From: Acanthochromis polyacanthus
Taxonomy: Eukaryota > Chordata > Actinopteri > Pomacentridae
DNA: 64,000 bases
Assembly (NCBI RefSeq): GCF_021347895.1
Contig: NC_067129.1
Coordinates: 34,447,690 to 34,511,689, forward strand
Reading direction: 5' to 3'
Within the stretch, counting starts at the first letter, position 1. Each line of letters starts with the position of its first letter. The notes beneath the pieces are model-generated. The model was not told the DNA's origin, made no database searches, and was given only the letters and a program-made list of their open reading frames with translations. The translations under genes were made by a program, and so were the position numbers. Positions 25,975 through 38,061 of this stretch are shown one piece after another.

Positions 25975-26200
25975 CTCGGTGCATCGGTGCTGACAGTAAG
26001 GACAGCTTGCAGTCACGTTGTCCAATCAGATTTCACGCTGGTGGTTCGTTCCTCATTTCAGCCAATCGGCAGCCGCGACTTTAAACTACCGCTTCTGGTG
26101 TTTCGGGAAGTGAAGCTCTGAGTTCAGCCTCTCAGGGAAAACTAGTGACGTTAAAAGTCTTCTTTCAGGAGCAGCGTTTGGTGAGATAACACCAGAACTC
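25975..26200. promoter_or_regulatory. Promoter-like patch without an assigned gene
   Basis: Two CCAAT-type motifs on plus (TCCAATCAG near 26022, GCCAATCGG near 26064), GC-rich stretches with CpGs, and a donor-like TTTG/GTGAGA near 26180. No coding exon follows on either strand before styxl1. It could be a promoter of a non-coding RNA or an alternative tmem120a promoter. Confidence 0.35.
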
Positions 26201-26559
26201 TGCAGTGATTAAAGAACGGAAGACATTTCCGTTACAGTCGTTATTCGGTCCGTTCTACTTCCGCGAGACGCTGTTTCCCTGCGAGGCAAAGTTTAGGGTT
26301 GAAGTTTCTCATAGGTTTCTTGGCTGGTGGCCTGTATTTTTAGCTCTTATGCAACACAGTGAAGTGGGGAAACTGTCATCTCCAATATTTGTTGACACCT
26401 CTGGCAGATCCATGTATGGACCAGAACACCACTAATGACTCTTTGAGGCTTAAATCAACAACTTAATGATAACTTTTTGTTGAAACCAAAAGAGATTTGA
26501 TGTATTATATAGACATTCATTTTTACTTTGTACACTCACATTTGGTAACTATCGTACCC

Positions 26560-27150
26560 ATCAAAAATTATGAAAGAACACATATGTAATTATGTTGTAA
26601 ACTGTCGCCTCGGGCTTGCTCTGGGGGTCAGGCATATGGGTTCTGTAAAGTGTCTTGAGATAATTTGACTGTATTTGGTGCTATATAAATAAAACTGAAT
26701 TAAATTGAACAAGGAAGGACACACCTCCAGGTTGTGTAAGGGCTATTTGACCAGGAAGGAGAGTGATGGAGTGCTGCTTCAGATGACCTGGCCTCCACAG
26801 TCACCTGACCTAAACCCAGTCCAGATGGTTTGGGATGAGATGGACCACAGAGTGAAGACAAAAGGGCCAACAAGTGCTCAGCATCTCAGGGAACTCCTTC
26901 AAGACTGTTGGAAAACCATTTCAGGAGACTACCTCATGGAGAGAATGTTAAGAGAATGCAAAGCTGTCATCAAAGAATCTAAAATATGAAACATTTTCTG
27001 GTTTGTTTAACACTTATTTGTTTACTAGATAATTCCATATGTGTTCTTTCATAGTTTTGATGCCTTCAGTATTAATCTACTATGTAGAAAATATTTAAAA
27101 TAAAAACCACGGAATGAGAAGGTGTGTCCAAACCTTTGACTGATACTGCA
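26560..27150 (+). pseudogene. Tc1 fossil, internally deleted, with a LINE tail inside
   Basis: The plus strand keeps TWPPQSPDLNPVQMVWDEMD, the C-terminal catalytic region, and CWKTISGDYLMERM. The left part near 26565-26600 matches the inverted right terminus (CATATGTGTTCTTTCAT). Between them lies a LINE/SINE-type tail (about 26605-26705, GGTGCTATATAAATAAAACT). The N-terminal half is missing. Confidence 0.75.
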
Positions 27151-27905
27151 TATATCCACACTATGAAGATGAATTTCTTAACTGTAGAATTCATTAATTA
27201 CTCCTTTATTAGTAAGCTATTTTTTATGACATTTAAAGGGGATATTAAGGGACTGAAAAAGTCTTTTATTGGATTTTTTGCATAGTTAAGGGGATTTTAA
27301 GGAGGAAATGTACAAACTTTACAAACACCATGAAAATGACCCCTTAATACCTAAAAGTGTCTGAAGCTTTCTGATTAAGACACAAGGACTGGTTTTTGGG
27401 TGACTGTATGGGGTCACTTACCCTTAAAACCTTGTAAAATCAATTAAAATCCATTATTTTATTGAAATCTAAATAATTTATTCAAATTAAATTATAATCA
27501 GATACATTAATTATCCATTATCAATCACCATGAAACTAATTAGGTTCATTTTGTGCATCGAGACTCCATTAATTTATCCATGTTTAATGATTAAATTGAG
27601 CTATTTAATGACCCTTCGAATGGATATTTAATGACAGTGTGTCTTTTTTATGGACTTTTTGCACGACTCATTCATTATCCTATTGTTTTGTATCGACCCC
27701 TGAAACGGCATCTTTCTATGAAGTTGCAAATTAAAGGTTAGTTTTCATGGTTTTAAGAAAATATTTAGTTTTGTCCAGTGGTAACCTATTTCTAGATAAA
27801 GTATCAGCACAAAGCAAGCGCTCCCAAAATCATACTAATGCTGTTATGTCAACAATTTTCACTTTTCTTTTGTGCTTTTATGAAAATATAAATTTAGATG
27901 ACATT

Positions 27906-28275
27906 AGGGCTGCACAGTGGTCTAGTGGTTAGCAATTTTGCCTTGCAGCAAGAACATCCCGGTTCAAATCCCGGCCTGGGCCTGAGATCTTTCTGCATGG
28001 AGTTTGCATGTTCTCCCTGTGCATGCGTGGGTTTTCTCCGGGCACTCCGGCTTCCTCCCCCAGTCCAAAAATATGCTGAGGTTAATTGATTACTCTAAAT
28101 TGTAGGTGTGAATGTGAGAGTGATTGTTTGTCTGTATATGTAGCCCTGTGACAGACTGGCGCCCTGTCCAGGGTGTCCCCTGCCTTCGCCCGAATCAGCT
28201 GGGATAGACTCCAGCACCCCCCGCAACCCTAGTGAGGATAAAGCGGTGTATAGAGAATGGATGGATGGATGACAT
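27906..28275 (+). mobile_element. tRNA-derived SINE with GGATGGAT tail
   Basis: Pol III A-box-like TGGTCTAGTGGTTAGCA and B-box GGTTCAAATCC head the element. Then come the blocks GGAGTTTGCATGTTCTCCC and GACTGGCGCCCTGTCCAGG, ending in GGATGGATGG. Partial relatives lie at 36366-36415 and 53906-54062 (inverted). Confidence 0.85.
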
Positions 28276-28587
28276 TAAGTGACTCATGAGTACCAGATAA
28301 TTCCATTATTATAGAGTCAACATGGATTTAATCCAAAGTTCATCTAATTAAACGCATTAATACGGCCACATAGAGCACATTCTTTAGATGTTATTATGAT
28401 CGATGTGGATCTGTGAAGATTTAAAAAGGCAGCACACACTGAGTTTTAAATCCCCTCAGCTTTGGAGAGCTGCAGCCTCTGAGTTAGAAAAGTTGAGATT
28501 TCCTGGCAGCTAAAATCGACTTGTTTTCAGTTTTTTTTATATGCAGTAGTATTACATCATCGAGACCGTTGTGATAACCGTTTTTTG

Positions 28588-31500
28588 TTAAAACTGAAGT
28601 CCAGAGATGTTGGTCAGCCTTGTTCCCATGATGTGAAGCTCCCAGTCAGACAGCTGCTGCAGAAACCCAGAGTTGGGCCTCATGGTGGGTTTACATTTGA
28701 GAACGTACTTCCAGGCCTCCTGAAGAAAGATTAAGAGGATCGATACCAACGGTTGGAAAATGCTCATTCTTAGGCTCCAAATAAGTGATTTAATTCTCTT
28801 TTAATGCATTCTTAGGTTTTCCTGAAGATCTTTTGCCTTTGAAAATAATAGATTCATTACTTTGAACTTTAAGGTGTTCAGACTTTTTTCTGTTTATTTT
28901 TTATCTTGTTCTGGGAGAATTTTTTGTTGGCTGTGAGCACATTTGGGACCTCTCAAAAACTGATACCGCTAAGTAAAACCACAACTGGTTTCTTGAATTT
29001 TCCTCAGTATCTATCTATCTATCTATGCTCAGTAATGCTGGTTTTTGGGACCAACAGTTTCCTGCATCCAACTCTCTCTGTTCAATATTCCTTTACAGTA
29101 TGGAGCTGGAGTCCAGAAGCAGTTAGCTTAGCTTAGCATAAAGACCGGGAGCAATTGTGTCCAGCTAGTCTGGCTCAAATATCTCTGAAGCTACTGTATG
29201 AACGCTGTCAACCCTGTTTGGCTGCATGAACTGAAATCCAAAAAGTGACAGTTTGTTGTTTTGTAGGGTAATTTAGTGCTGAAGCTATTCAAAACTCCAG
29301 ATGCAGCGATAAACTATTGGTCATTAAGAGATAGCTCCAACATGTTCATTTTTACAGTTCTGTTCATGTTCTAAATACGTTTTTGAGCAGCTGCATGTCA
29401 TGGCCTTAAAAACTCCAGCTTTTATTCTGACTTGGATCAAAAACACTTTGAACAGACCACAACTGTCACTAAACTAAACGAAGCCCACTTGCCTCCAGAG
29501 AGTATTTGAGGTGATGCATGAGAAAAGCGACGGCCACGGCACTGCAGCGGCTTCTTCCCTGCCTGGAAACTATCAGGACACGAGAGTCAATGTTGATGTG
29601 TAAATCTGGAAACAGGAGATAGAAAGATTCAACTCTACACCACCCAATCTATCGAAAAGAACTGCATTTATGGCAAATCTAGTAAAGAAAAATCTCAGTT
29701 CATTCCCTGTTACAATCAGTAAAAACCTCTAAAGGACGGATTACACAGTACGTATAATCTCAACTGTGAATAAAATCATTGCACTTTCAACAATTTATGT
29801 TGACAAAATCATTTGAGATTTAAATTCCACATTTCTGAATTATATTGATTAAAGATATTGAGGTTTAACCTGAAGTGAACTATCCTACTGCATTTTACAT
29901 TTATGCTTGTGTTTGTGATCATAACTGTTCACATATTGAAGAATGTCCCATCAAAATTTATTCAACTATAAAACCGCAAATGGCAAAATTTGCTTTTTTT
30001 CTGGCTAACACTGTCATTGAATAGTTTGGGGTCACTTAGAAATGTCCTTATTTTTGAAAGAAAAGCTGTTTTTTCAATGAATATAACATTAAATGAATCA
30101 GACATCCAGTCTAGACATTGTTAATGTGGTACATGACTACTCTAGCTGGAAACGGCTGATTTTTAATGGAATATCTCCATAGGGGTACAGAGGAACATTT
30201 CCAGCAACCATCACTCCTGTGTTGTAATGCTACATTATGTTAGCACATGCATAAAAGTGTGAGTTTTCATGGAAAACGTGGAACTGCCTCGGTGACCCCA
30301 AACTTTTGAACGGTAGTGTATATACGTAAATGTGAGAACAAATCTACAGTGCCTTGTGAAAGTATTCGGCCCCCTTGAACTTTTCAACCTTTTGCCACAT
30401 TTCAGGCTTCAAACATAAAGATATAAAATTTTAATTTTTTGTCAAGAATCAACAACAAGTGGGACACAATCATGAAGTGGAACGAAATTTATTGGATATT
30501 TTAAACTTTTTTAACAAATAAAAACCTGAAAAGTGGGGCATGCAATATTATTCAGCCCCCTTGCATTAATACTTTGTAGCGCCACCTTTTGCTGCAATTA
30601 AAGCTGCAAGTCGCTTGGGGTATGTCTCTATCAGTTTTGCACATTGAGAGACTGAAATTCTTGCCCATTCTTCCTTGCAAAACAGCTCGAGCTCAGTGAG
30701 GTTGGATGGAGAGCGTCTGTGAACAGCAGTCTTCAGCTCTGCCCACAGATTCTCCATTGGATTCAGGTCTGGACTTTGACTTGGCCATTCTAACACCTGG
30801 ATACGTTTATTTGTGAACCATTCCATTGTAGATTTGGCTTTATGTTTTGGATCATTGTCCTGTTGGAAGATAAATCTCCGTCCCAGTCTCAGGTCTTTTG
30901 CAGACTCCAACAGGTTTTCTTCCAGAATGCTCCTGTATTTGGCTCCATTCATCTTCCCATCAATTTGAACCATCTTCCCTGTCCCTGCTGAAGAAAAGCA
31001 GGCCCAAACCATGAGGCTGCCACCACCATGTTTGACAGTGGGGATGGTGTGTTCAGGGTGATGAGCTGTGTTGCTTTTACGTCAAACATATCGTTTTGCA
31101 TTGTGGCCAAAAAGTTCCATTTTGGTTTCATCTGACCAGAGCACCTTCTTCCACATGTTTGGTGTTTCTCCCAGGTGGCTTGTGGCAAACTTTAAACGAG
31201 ACTTTTTATGGTTATCTTTGAGAAATGGCTTTCTTCTTGCCACTCTTCCATAAAGGCCAGATTTGTGCAGTGTACGACTGATTGTTGTCCTATGGACAGA
31301 CTCTCCCACCTCAGCTGTAGATCTCTGCAGTTCATCCAGAGTGATCATGGGCCTCTTGGCTGCATCTCTGATCAGTCTTCTCCTTGTTGGAGGTGAAAGT
31401 TTAGAGGGACGGCCGGGTCTTGGTAGATCTGCAGTGGTCTGATACTCCTTCCATTTCAATGATTGCTTGCACAGTGCTCCTTGAGATGTTTAAAGATTGG

Positions 31501-34500
31501 GAAATCTTTTTGTATCCAAATCCGGCTTTAAACTTCTCCACAACAGTATCTCAGACCTCCCTGGTGTGTTCCTTGGTCTTCATGATGCTCTCTGCACTTT
31601 AAACAGAACCCTGAGACTATCACAGAGCAGGTGCATTTATACGGAGACTTGATTACACACAGGTGGATTCTATTTATCATCATCAGTCATTTAGGACAAC
31701 ATTGGATCATTCAGAGATCCTCACTGAACTTCTGGAGTGAGTTTGCTGCACTGAAAGTAAAGGGGCCGAATAATATTGCACGCCCCACTTTTCAGTTTTT
31801 TATTTGTTAAAAAAGTATAAAATATCCAATAAATTTAATTCCACTTCACGATTGTGTCCCAATTGTTGTTGATTCTTGACAAAAAAATTAAAATTTTATA
31901 TCTTTATGTCTGAAGCCTGAAATGTGGCGAAAGGTTGAAAAGTTCAAGGGGGCCGAATATTTTCACAAGGCACTGTATCTCCTTATATCGATTAAAGCAT
32001 GGGCACAACTTACCAATACAACTACAGATCCTTTCAAAACTTGAATATAAATCAGACACCACAGTGTCAGCAACTGGGATGTTAAGGATGGTCTGGTTCC
32101 CCTTGATGGATCTAGATCTATAAGAATTCAAAAGAAATTTAGAATACATTCAGAATTTTCTCAGATATTTCAAATACCGAGTCCTTACTCTGTAGTATCG
32201 CTCTGTGAGATGCTGATGACGGCGCTGATTTTCAGGTCTCTGAGGATGCTGGTGTCCACGCTTTGCTTCTGGTCACCCATATACAGCAGTCCTGGTATGA
32301 TCTCCACTGGATAAACCTTCAGGTTCTCCAGCTCCTGAGAGAATTCAGAAATAATTTAAAACCTCAACCAGAAACAAGTGGTGTAACTTCCATTTTGGGG
32401 CATAACTCAGTACTATAAAGTCTAACATTAATGTCCACAAAAACTCAACAATCGAAGCAACCAAAGAACAAAGGAGTTGAGCTTCAGGCTGGCTGCTGTT
32501 GTTTCAGGATAATGCATCTGTCCAGCCAACAGAAGCAGTTATATATGAAGATTCCTAACCCGACCTGCACCGTCTGACTTCTATCTGTTGAAGTGTTGAA
32601 GAGGATCTGGAGGCTCAGAATTCTACCTATTTCCATGAAGCTTGAACATCTATGGACCAAGTGCCCTGGAGTTGAAGAAGACTTTGTTGAAAGTATCCTT
32701 TAATACTTAGCAGATATCTTTGCCTCCTTGTGGAGTTGAGGGAAATCAAGTTTCTAAATACCTGCCTATTACATCCAATGTACAAGGAACAACATCAGGG
32801 TGGTGGTATCAAATTGCGCTGAACCAAACAGCCATGGAAAGTCTGGTCTAAGTCACTGAATTGGACAAACACTGTCTTTTGTCTGGTTCTGTGAACTGGA
32901 TTCCTCCAGACTTCTTCCAATCTGGATGACTGAAATGAACCTTTAAAGACGTAAATAAGATTGTGTGACTCTTTAGGTGAACTTTGTGTGTGTTTTATTT
33001 TACCATGATGGTGTAAAGGATTTTCTCAGTCCTTAGAAAAGGGTAGAGCACCGAGAACTTCTCAAATCCTCCCCTGACTATGTGGACTGGATGGAGACTC
33101 GCCTTTGCCAGAGTCTGAGCGCAGTCGACTGCTCTGCCTGGAATCAGTGAATCTGATGAGCATCACCTAAAATCACTGTGCAGATGTTCATGGTTAAAAT
33201 TTGTTTGAGGAGCTGAGGACCTCTAGCTTTATTCTACAACAGCTGTGCAGGAAAAAAAGCTTTGTTTACCACTTTATCCAGCTACCTTGTTCTTGTAAAC
33301 AGCTTGTGTTGCTGTCATAAACCACCACATAATGCATACTGTCCACCTCCACGGCCTCTGGCAGCAGGAATGTTTGTGAGTCCTGGAAAGAGTTAGCCAG
33401 ATGAAGATTTAACAAAAGTTTAGAGAAATCACGTGTTTTTGTAGATTTTTGACATGAGACATAAGTAATAACAACAAAAGCTCTCAGAGAGCAGTACTCC
33501 ACCAAGGCTGCTCAGTCGTATCATTTCTGACAGATGAAATCTTGAAACAATTTGTGGCAGAGATCACCGCACCATAGAATGTGTCCATTTAATATAGATG
33601 TACCCACAAACAAAATGACCTTGCAGTGAGCACAGGCATGTGTACGTTATGCACGGATACAGAATCATGTGACCTAAATATGTAGCAGGTGGTGAGAATT
33701 GATGAGACTCAGAAACACCCCCACAGTTTAATCAATTGTTCGTTGGATGATTTCTGACAGATAAGTCCTGAGTAAGTCTGCAGTGGTGGATTTGTAGCAG
33801 GATCACAATCATGTGATCATCTGCAGGCAGCTGATGTAGTGTTGACTTGTTGTCATGGATACAGTGACGCCGCGCTATCTGGCAATGATGCAAAATCCTT
33901 AACAAATCCGTGAATCCAGACTATCAGCCACATCACGGCCAAAATCTAATCACTTGGTCCTTGTATCATTTTGACCTTCCATGAAAATTTCAATGAAATA
34001 CGTTAGTCCGTTTTTGAGTAATGTTGCGAATGGACAGATGAAGTACGTACACAGAAGGTGCAGCTGTATGCAAACATACAGGCTCAGAACATATCTGGAG
34101 GGTAGCGTATAAGAAGAAGGTGCATAAAGTGTAGATATTTCCAGATTCTGTAATTACAATTGTGAAAAAAAAACTGCTTATAGACACTCAGGTCCAGACA
34201 GTTAGTGTCAGAGTTGAGTTCTTTTAAGGTTCTGGGGTACAGTTTCTACGCCAACGATGAAGAACTTAGTGGTCGGTTTGTGCTTTAGATGCCACCATCT
34301 CTTCATTACACAGCTCATTATATTTCAGTTTCCTGCCTCCAATCCTCCCTAAAAAGACTTAAAGCGATCTACAAACTGAGATGTTCTGGGGCACTAGTTT
34401 CTCCATGGTAGCTGCTTCTTCACTCACCTAAATGACTTTCTGTTCAGTGGCCACCGTCAGGCTGTGAACAACATACTGTGTGTGGAACTAATTCTTGTGC

Positions 34501-34870
34501 GACACGTGGAATTCCTGCAGTGTCAAACCTCTGCCTGTTTTAATAATCAGTCTGTTCCTAAAGCTGCAGACACGAATTGAACACACAGTGATGTTCTGTA
34601 CGTACCACTTTGGCATTCTTAGCTGTTATGATGTGACTCGTGTAGTAATCTTGGGTTTCACGGGCATCTAGAAAATAACATTGAGTACAAAAATCGATTA
34701 GAGTTAAACTGAATGGATGCAGAGCTACCAAGCAAATCCACTCCAGCAGGAACTTATATTAACTTACCTACCAAACAGAGGTAGTTGATCTCTGCCAGCC
34801 TGGACACACGGCAGCGCTGGTTCAGGAGGTTGTAGAGCTCAGACGGGTCACACATGATGATTTCAGCCAT
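28588..34870 (-). CDS. styxl1: Serine/threonine/tyrosine-interacting-like protein 1 (MK-STYX pseudophosphatase), 8 coding exons
   Basis: Pseudophosphatase with an N-terminal rhodanese/CDC25-like domain and a C-terminal dual-specificity phosphatase fold. Coding exons on the minus strand: 34870-34768, 34667-34606, 33382-33286, 33137-33004, 32334-32189, 32111-32014, 29605-29493, 28719-28588 (TAA stop). Phases join to give 294 aa (human about 313). The start MAEIIMCDPSELYNLLNQ matches the human start pattern. Other conserved blocks are YVVVYDSNT, HPVHIVRGGFEKFS, YPVEIIPGLLYMGD and LKISAVISIS, with AWKYVLKCKPTMRPNSGF near the end. The P-loop reads VSRQGRSR instead of HCXXGXXR, so His is Val and the catalytic Cys is Ser: no Cys-dependent catalysis is expected, as in human (FSTQGISR). 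Exon 7 ends in a GC donor. It lies in the same orientation as tmem120a, about 4 kb away. Confidence 0.95.
30016..30318. mobile_element. Second copy of the GGGGTCAC MITE (styxl1 intron 6)
   Basis: 5'-truncated copy of the element at 3961-4324, keeping the GTGACCCCAAACTTTTGAAC terminus next to TA. Confidence 0.8.
30347..31975 (-). mobile_element. Tc1-like transposon, complete ends, broken transposase (styxl1 intron 6)
   Basis: CAGTGCCTTGTGAAAGTATT at the left and its inverse ending AGGCACTG at the right are flanked by TA. The inverted repeats run about 200 bases. Length 1629 bp, the usual autonomous size. The transposase region is annotated separately. Confidence 0.93.
30566..31583 (-). pseudogene. 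Broken Tc1 transposase gene
   Basis: The start MKTKEHTREV is followed by a TGA, and a frameshift falls near residue 45. A further TGA stands in place of Trp after HNAKRYV. Otherwise the frame keeps RPGRPSKL, the paired-type DNA-binding region, and the catalytic DDE context: LWSDETK, FQQDNDPKH and SPDLNPMENLW. It ends KGGATKY. Not active as it stands. Confidence 0.9.
33530..34040. repeat. Interspersed repeat fragment in styxl1 intron 2
   Basis: Blocks such as CCAAAATCTAATCACTTGGT and TTAGTCCGTTTTTGAGTAAT resemble a repeat I recall as frequent in fish introns. Class uncertain. Confidence 0.4.
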
Positions 34871-34989
34871 CGCAGGAAGAACGAGAGAACAGAAACAAAT
34901 ATCAAAAGGACCTCAATGTTTTAATTAGCTTGACCTGTAGGGAAACACTGCATCTAAAAGTGAGCATGCTGTCTGTTTGTGTGAGTTCT

Positions 34990-35022
34990 GTTGCTAAGCA
35001 ACTTAACAGCTTCCTTGATTGG
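34990..35022 (-). promoter_or_regulatory. styxl1: X-box (RFX) and CCAAT motif upstream of styxl1
   Basis: GTTGCTAAGCAAC at 34990-35002 is a near-palindromic X-box: one half (AGCAAC) fits the RFX consensus exactly and the other differs at one base. A CCAAT motif (minus strand) lies at 35018-35022. Both sit 120-152 bases upstream of the start codon, in the position of a proximal promoter, and just before the left end of a hAT-like insertion at 35042. Regulatory function is inferred from motif and position only. Confidence 0.5.
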
Positions 35023-35041
35023 TGGGTGGTGATGATGTAAG

Positions 35042-36088
35042 CAGGGGTGCCAAACTCATTTTATAAAAAGATATATTATATATTTATTAGTTCAGGGGCC
35101 ACAATCAGCCCAATATGATGTGAAGTGCACCAGGCCAGCAAAATCAGAGCATAATAGCCAATAAGTAACCACATCTTCACATTTTTCCTTTGTTTCAGTG
35201 CAAAAACAAAGGCCTTTAATTTAAAAATTAATGAATTATCTTGTTGCAAAACATTTTGAATAACCTGAAATTCTTAACCCTGTTGCAAAAATACAATATC
35301 AGTTTTATTTTTTGTAATTTATATTTTATCTTTATTAGTTTATTATTCATTATTATAGTTTTATTATTTTTTATTTTATTCTATTATTATGATATATAAA
35401 AATAATTTTACGTCATTTTTAGTTTTGCTAACATTTTTTCAATATTTGGGTTTACAGGGTTAAGAAAAATAAGTGAAATTTTAACAGTATTATGCCCCAG
35501 TTTATCATTTACACATTACAACTTACAGATCAGAGTATCTACAAAGGCACATAACATTTAATCACAGGTGTCTGGAAGCGTATAATTTAGTATTTTACTT
35601 TATGATCAAAATGACAAAAGTCAGACAAAAAAAAACAAAAAAACAAGACAGAATATTACAAAAATGAGACACAAAACAACAAAAATTAGACAAACGACAC
35701 GAAACAAAACAAAAAGGACAAAAACTTAAACAAAAAGCTAAAAAGCAACAAAAAATGTACACAGACAAGACAATTAAAAAAAAAAGACAAGAAGAGGACA
35801 AAAAGGAAAAACAAAACAAAAAGAGAAACAAAGCGACAAAAACATGAGACAAACAAGTCAGACAAAAAAAGACAAAAAACAACAAAAACAGGACAACATA
35901 TTGAAAAATAAGACACAAAATTACAAAAGAACAATGAGCAATATAGTATTTTACTTTATGATCAAAACAACTTGTCAGGATCTAGAAATTATTTTAAATT
36001 TGTAGTTTCACAAATTTACAATTTTTAGTTAATGTATTCTCTGTAATTTTTACACTTTACAAAGTCGTCTGTATATTTGAAAGCCCTG
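35042..36088. mobile_element. hAT-like non-autonomous element
   Basis: Left end CAGGGGTGCCAAACTC and right end (inverse) CAGGGCTTTCAAAT. Flanks ATGTAAG (35035-35041) and ATGTAAAG (36089-36096) look like an 8-bp duplication with one A lost. It contains an A-rich degenerate array of GACAAAAA units at about 35608-35930. A related fragment lies at 52504-52860. Confidence 0.75.
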
Positions 36089-36365
36089 ATGTAAAGCCTT
36101 AAAGTCACAACTATCAAGTTCTTAATCATGTAAATCACATTTATCCACTTAAAGAGATAGAATGTGTTACATTTTTTATTTCTGTTGGTCACACAAACAA
36201 ATATACAAACTTATTATTGGACATTATTGACTTTAACTTTTATTTTTCTTATAAAAAGATGAAAAATCTAAAAAAAAAAAAATATTGCTTCAAAGTCATT
36301 GAGAAATGCTGAATGATGATTTGGTAACACATGGGGACCTCTGCTGGTCAGTTTGGAGAAGATGT

Positions 36366-36500
36366 CCATCCATCCATCCTTTCTCTATACACCGCTTTAC
36401 CCTCACTCGGGTCGCGGTTCTACAATTTCATTTAGCAGATGCTTTTGTCCAAAGCGACGTACAACACGAGCAAGAATTCAGACATAAGGAAAAACCTGTA
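36366..36500. mobile_element. SINE tail fragment and adjoining repeat
   Basis: CATCCATCC and CTATACACCGCTTTACCCTC are the inverted tail of the SINE type at 27.9 kb. An adjacent block, TTTAGCAGATGCTTTTGTCC, belongs to another common fish repeat whose class I cannot fix. Confidence 0.55.
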
Positions 36501-36953
36501 GTAAGTGCAAAAAGTGCTTCAAGTGCGATTGGTCAAAGGTGTTGCCATCAAGTTGCAGAAGAAGTGCCAACCCCCCCCCCACCCCACCCCTTTTTTTTTT
36601 GTTTTATTTTTTTTTTTCTAAGAATCCACATTTACAGTTTCTGAACCTCCTCATCTTTCTCCATTTATTCTCTATGGTCTGTGGGTGTAATATACACTGC
36701 TCAAAAAATAAAGGGAACACTAAAGTAACACATTGTAGATCTGAATGAATGAAATATTTCATTAAATACTTTGTTCTTTCCATAGTTGAATGTGCTGACA
36801 ACAAACTCACACAAAAATGATCAATGAAAATCAAATGTATCAACCCATGGAGGTCTGGATTTGGAGTTATACTCAAAATTAAAGTGGAAAAACACACTAC
36901 AGGCTGATCCAACTTTGATGTAATGTCCTTTAAACAAGTCAAAATGGGGCTCA

Positions 36954-37976
36954 GTATAGTGTGTGTGGCCTCTGCGTGCCTGTATGACCTCCCTACAACG
37001 CCTGGGCATGATCCTGATGAGGCGGTGGATGTTCTCCTGAGGGATCTCCTCCCAGACCTGGACTAAAGCATCTGTCAACTCCTGGACAGTCTGTGGTGCA
37101 ACTTGGCATTGGTGGATGGAGCGAGACATGATGTCCCAGATTTGCTCAGTTGGATTCAGGTCTGGGGAACAGTCCATAACATCAATGCCTTCGTGTTGCA
37201 GGAACTGCTGACACACTCCAGCCACATGAGGTCTAGCATTGTCTTGCATTAGGAGGAACCCAGGGCCAACCGCACAGCATATGGTCTCACTAGGGGTCTG
37301 AGGGTCTCATCTCGGTACCTAATGACACCGAGGCAGTCAGGCTACCTCTGGCGAGCACATGGAGGGCTGTGCGGCCCTCCAAAGAAATGCCACCCCACAC
37401 CATTACTGACCCACTGCCAAACCGGTCATGCTGGAGGATGTTGCAGGCAGCAGAACATTCTCCACGGCTTCTCCAGACCCTTTCATGTCTGTCACATGTG
37501 CTCAGGGTGAACCTGCTCTCATCTGTGAAAAGCACAGGGCACCAGTGGTGGACTTGCCAATTTCTGTGTTCTATGGCAAATGTCAACCGAGGTCCACGGT
37601 GCCGATCAGCAAGCACAGGGCCCACTCGAGGACGCTGGGCCCTCAGACCACTCTCATTACATCTCTTTCTGATTGTTTGATCAGAGACATTCACATCAGT
37701 GGTCTGCTGGAGGTCATTTTGTAGAGCTATTGCAGTGCTCATCCTGGTCCTCCTTGCACAAAGGAGCAGATACCTGTCCTGCTGATCGGTTGAGGACCTT
37801 CTACTGTCCTATCCAGCTCTCTTAGACTAACTGCCTGTCTCCTGGAATCTCCTCCATGCTGTTGAGAATGTGCTGGCAGACACAGCAAACCTTCTGGCAA
37901 TGGCACGCATTGATGTGCCATCCTGGAGGAGTTGGACTGTCTGTGGGACCTCTGTAGGGTCCAGGTATCGCCTCAT
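36954..37976 (-). pseudogene. Broken transposase of the 36.7-39.1 kb Tc1 element
   Basis: Minus-strand fragments: QLLQDGTSMRAIARRFAVSA (helix-turn-helix), [58 protein letters not shown] and SPDLNPTEQIWDIM. They lie in different frames, so several frameshifts separate the three catalytic acidic residues. Confidence 0.9.
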
Positions 37977-38061
37977 GCTACCAGAAGTAACTCTGACCCT
38001 AGCCAAATGCAAAACTAGTGAAAAACAGTCAGAAAACATTAGGAAGGAAAAAATGTCAGTG

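Noticed and set aside
35595..35934. Two overlapping hydrophobic frames on the minus strand
   Set aside because: Phe/Leu-rich translation of an A-rich degenerate array inside a hAT-like element, not a membrane protein.
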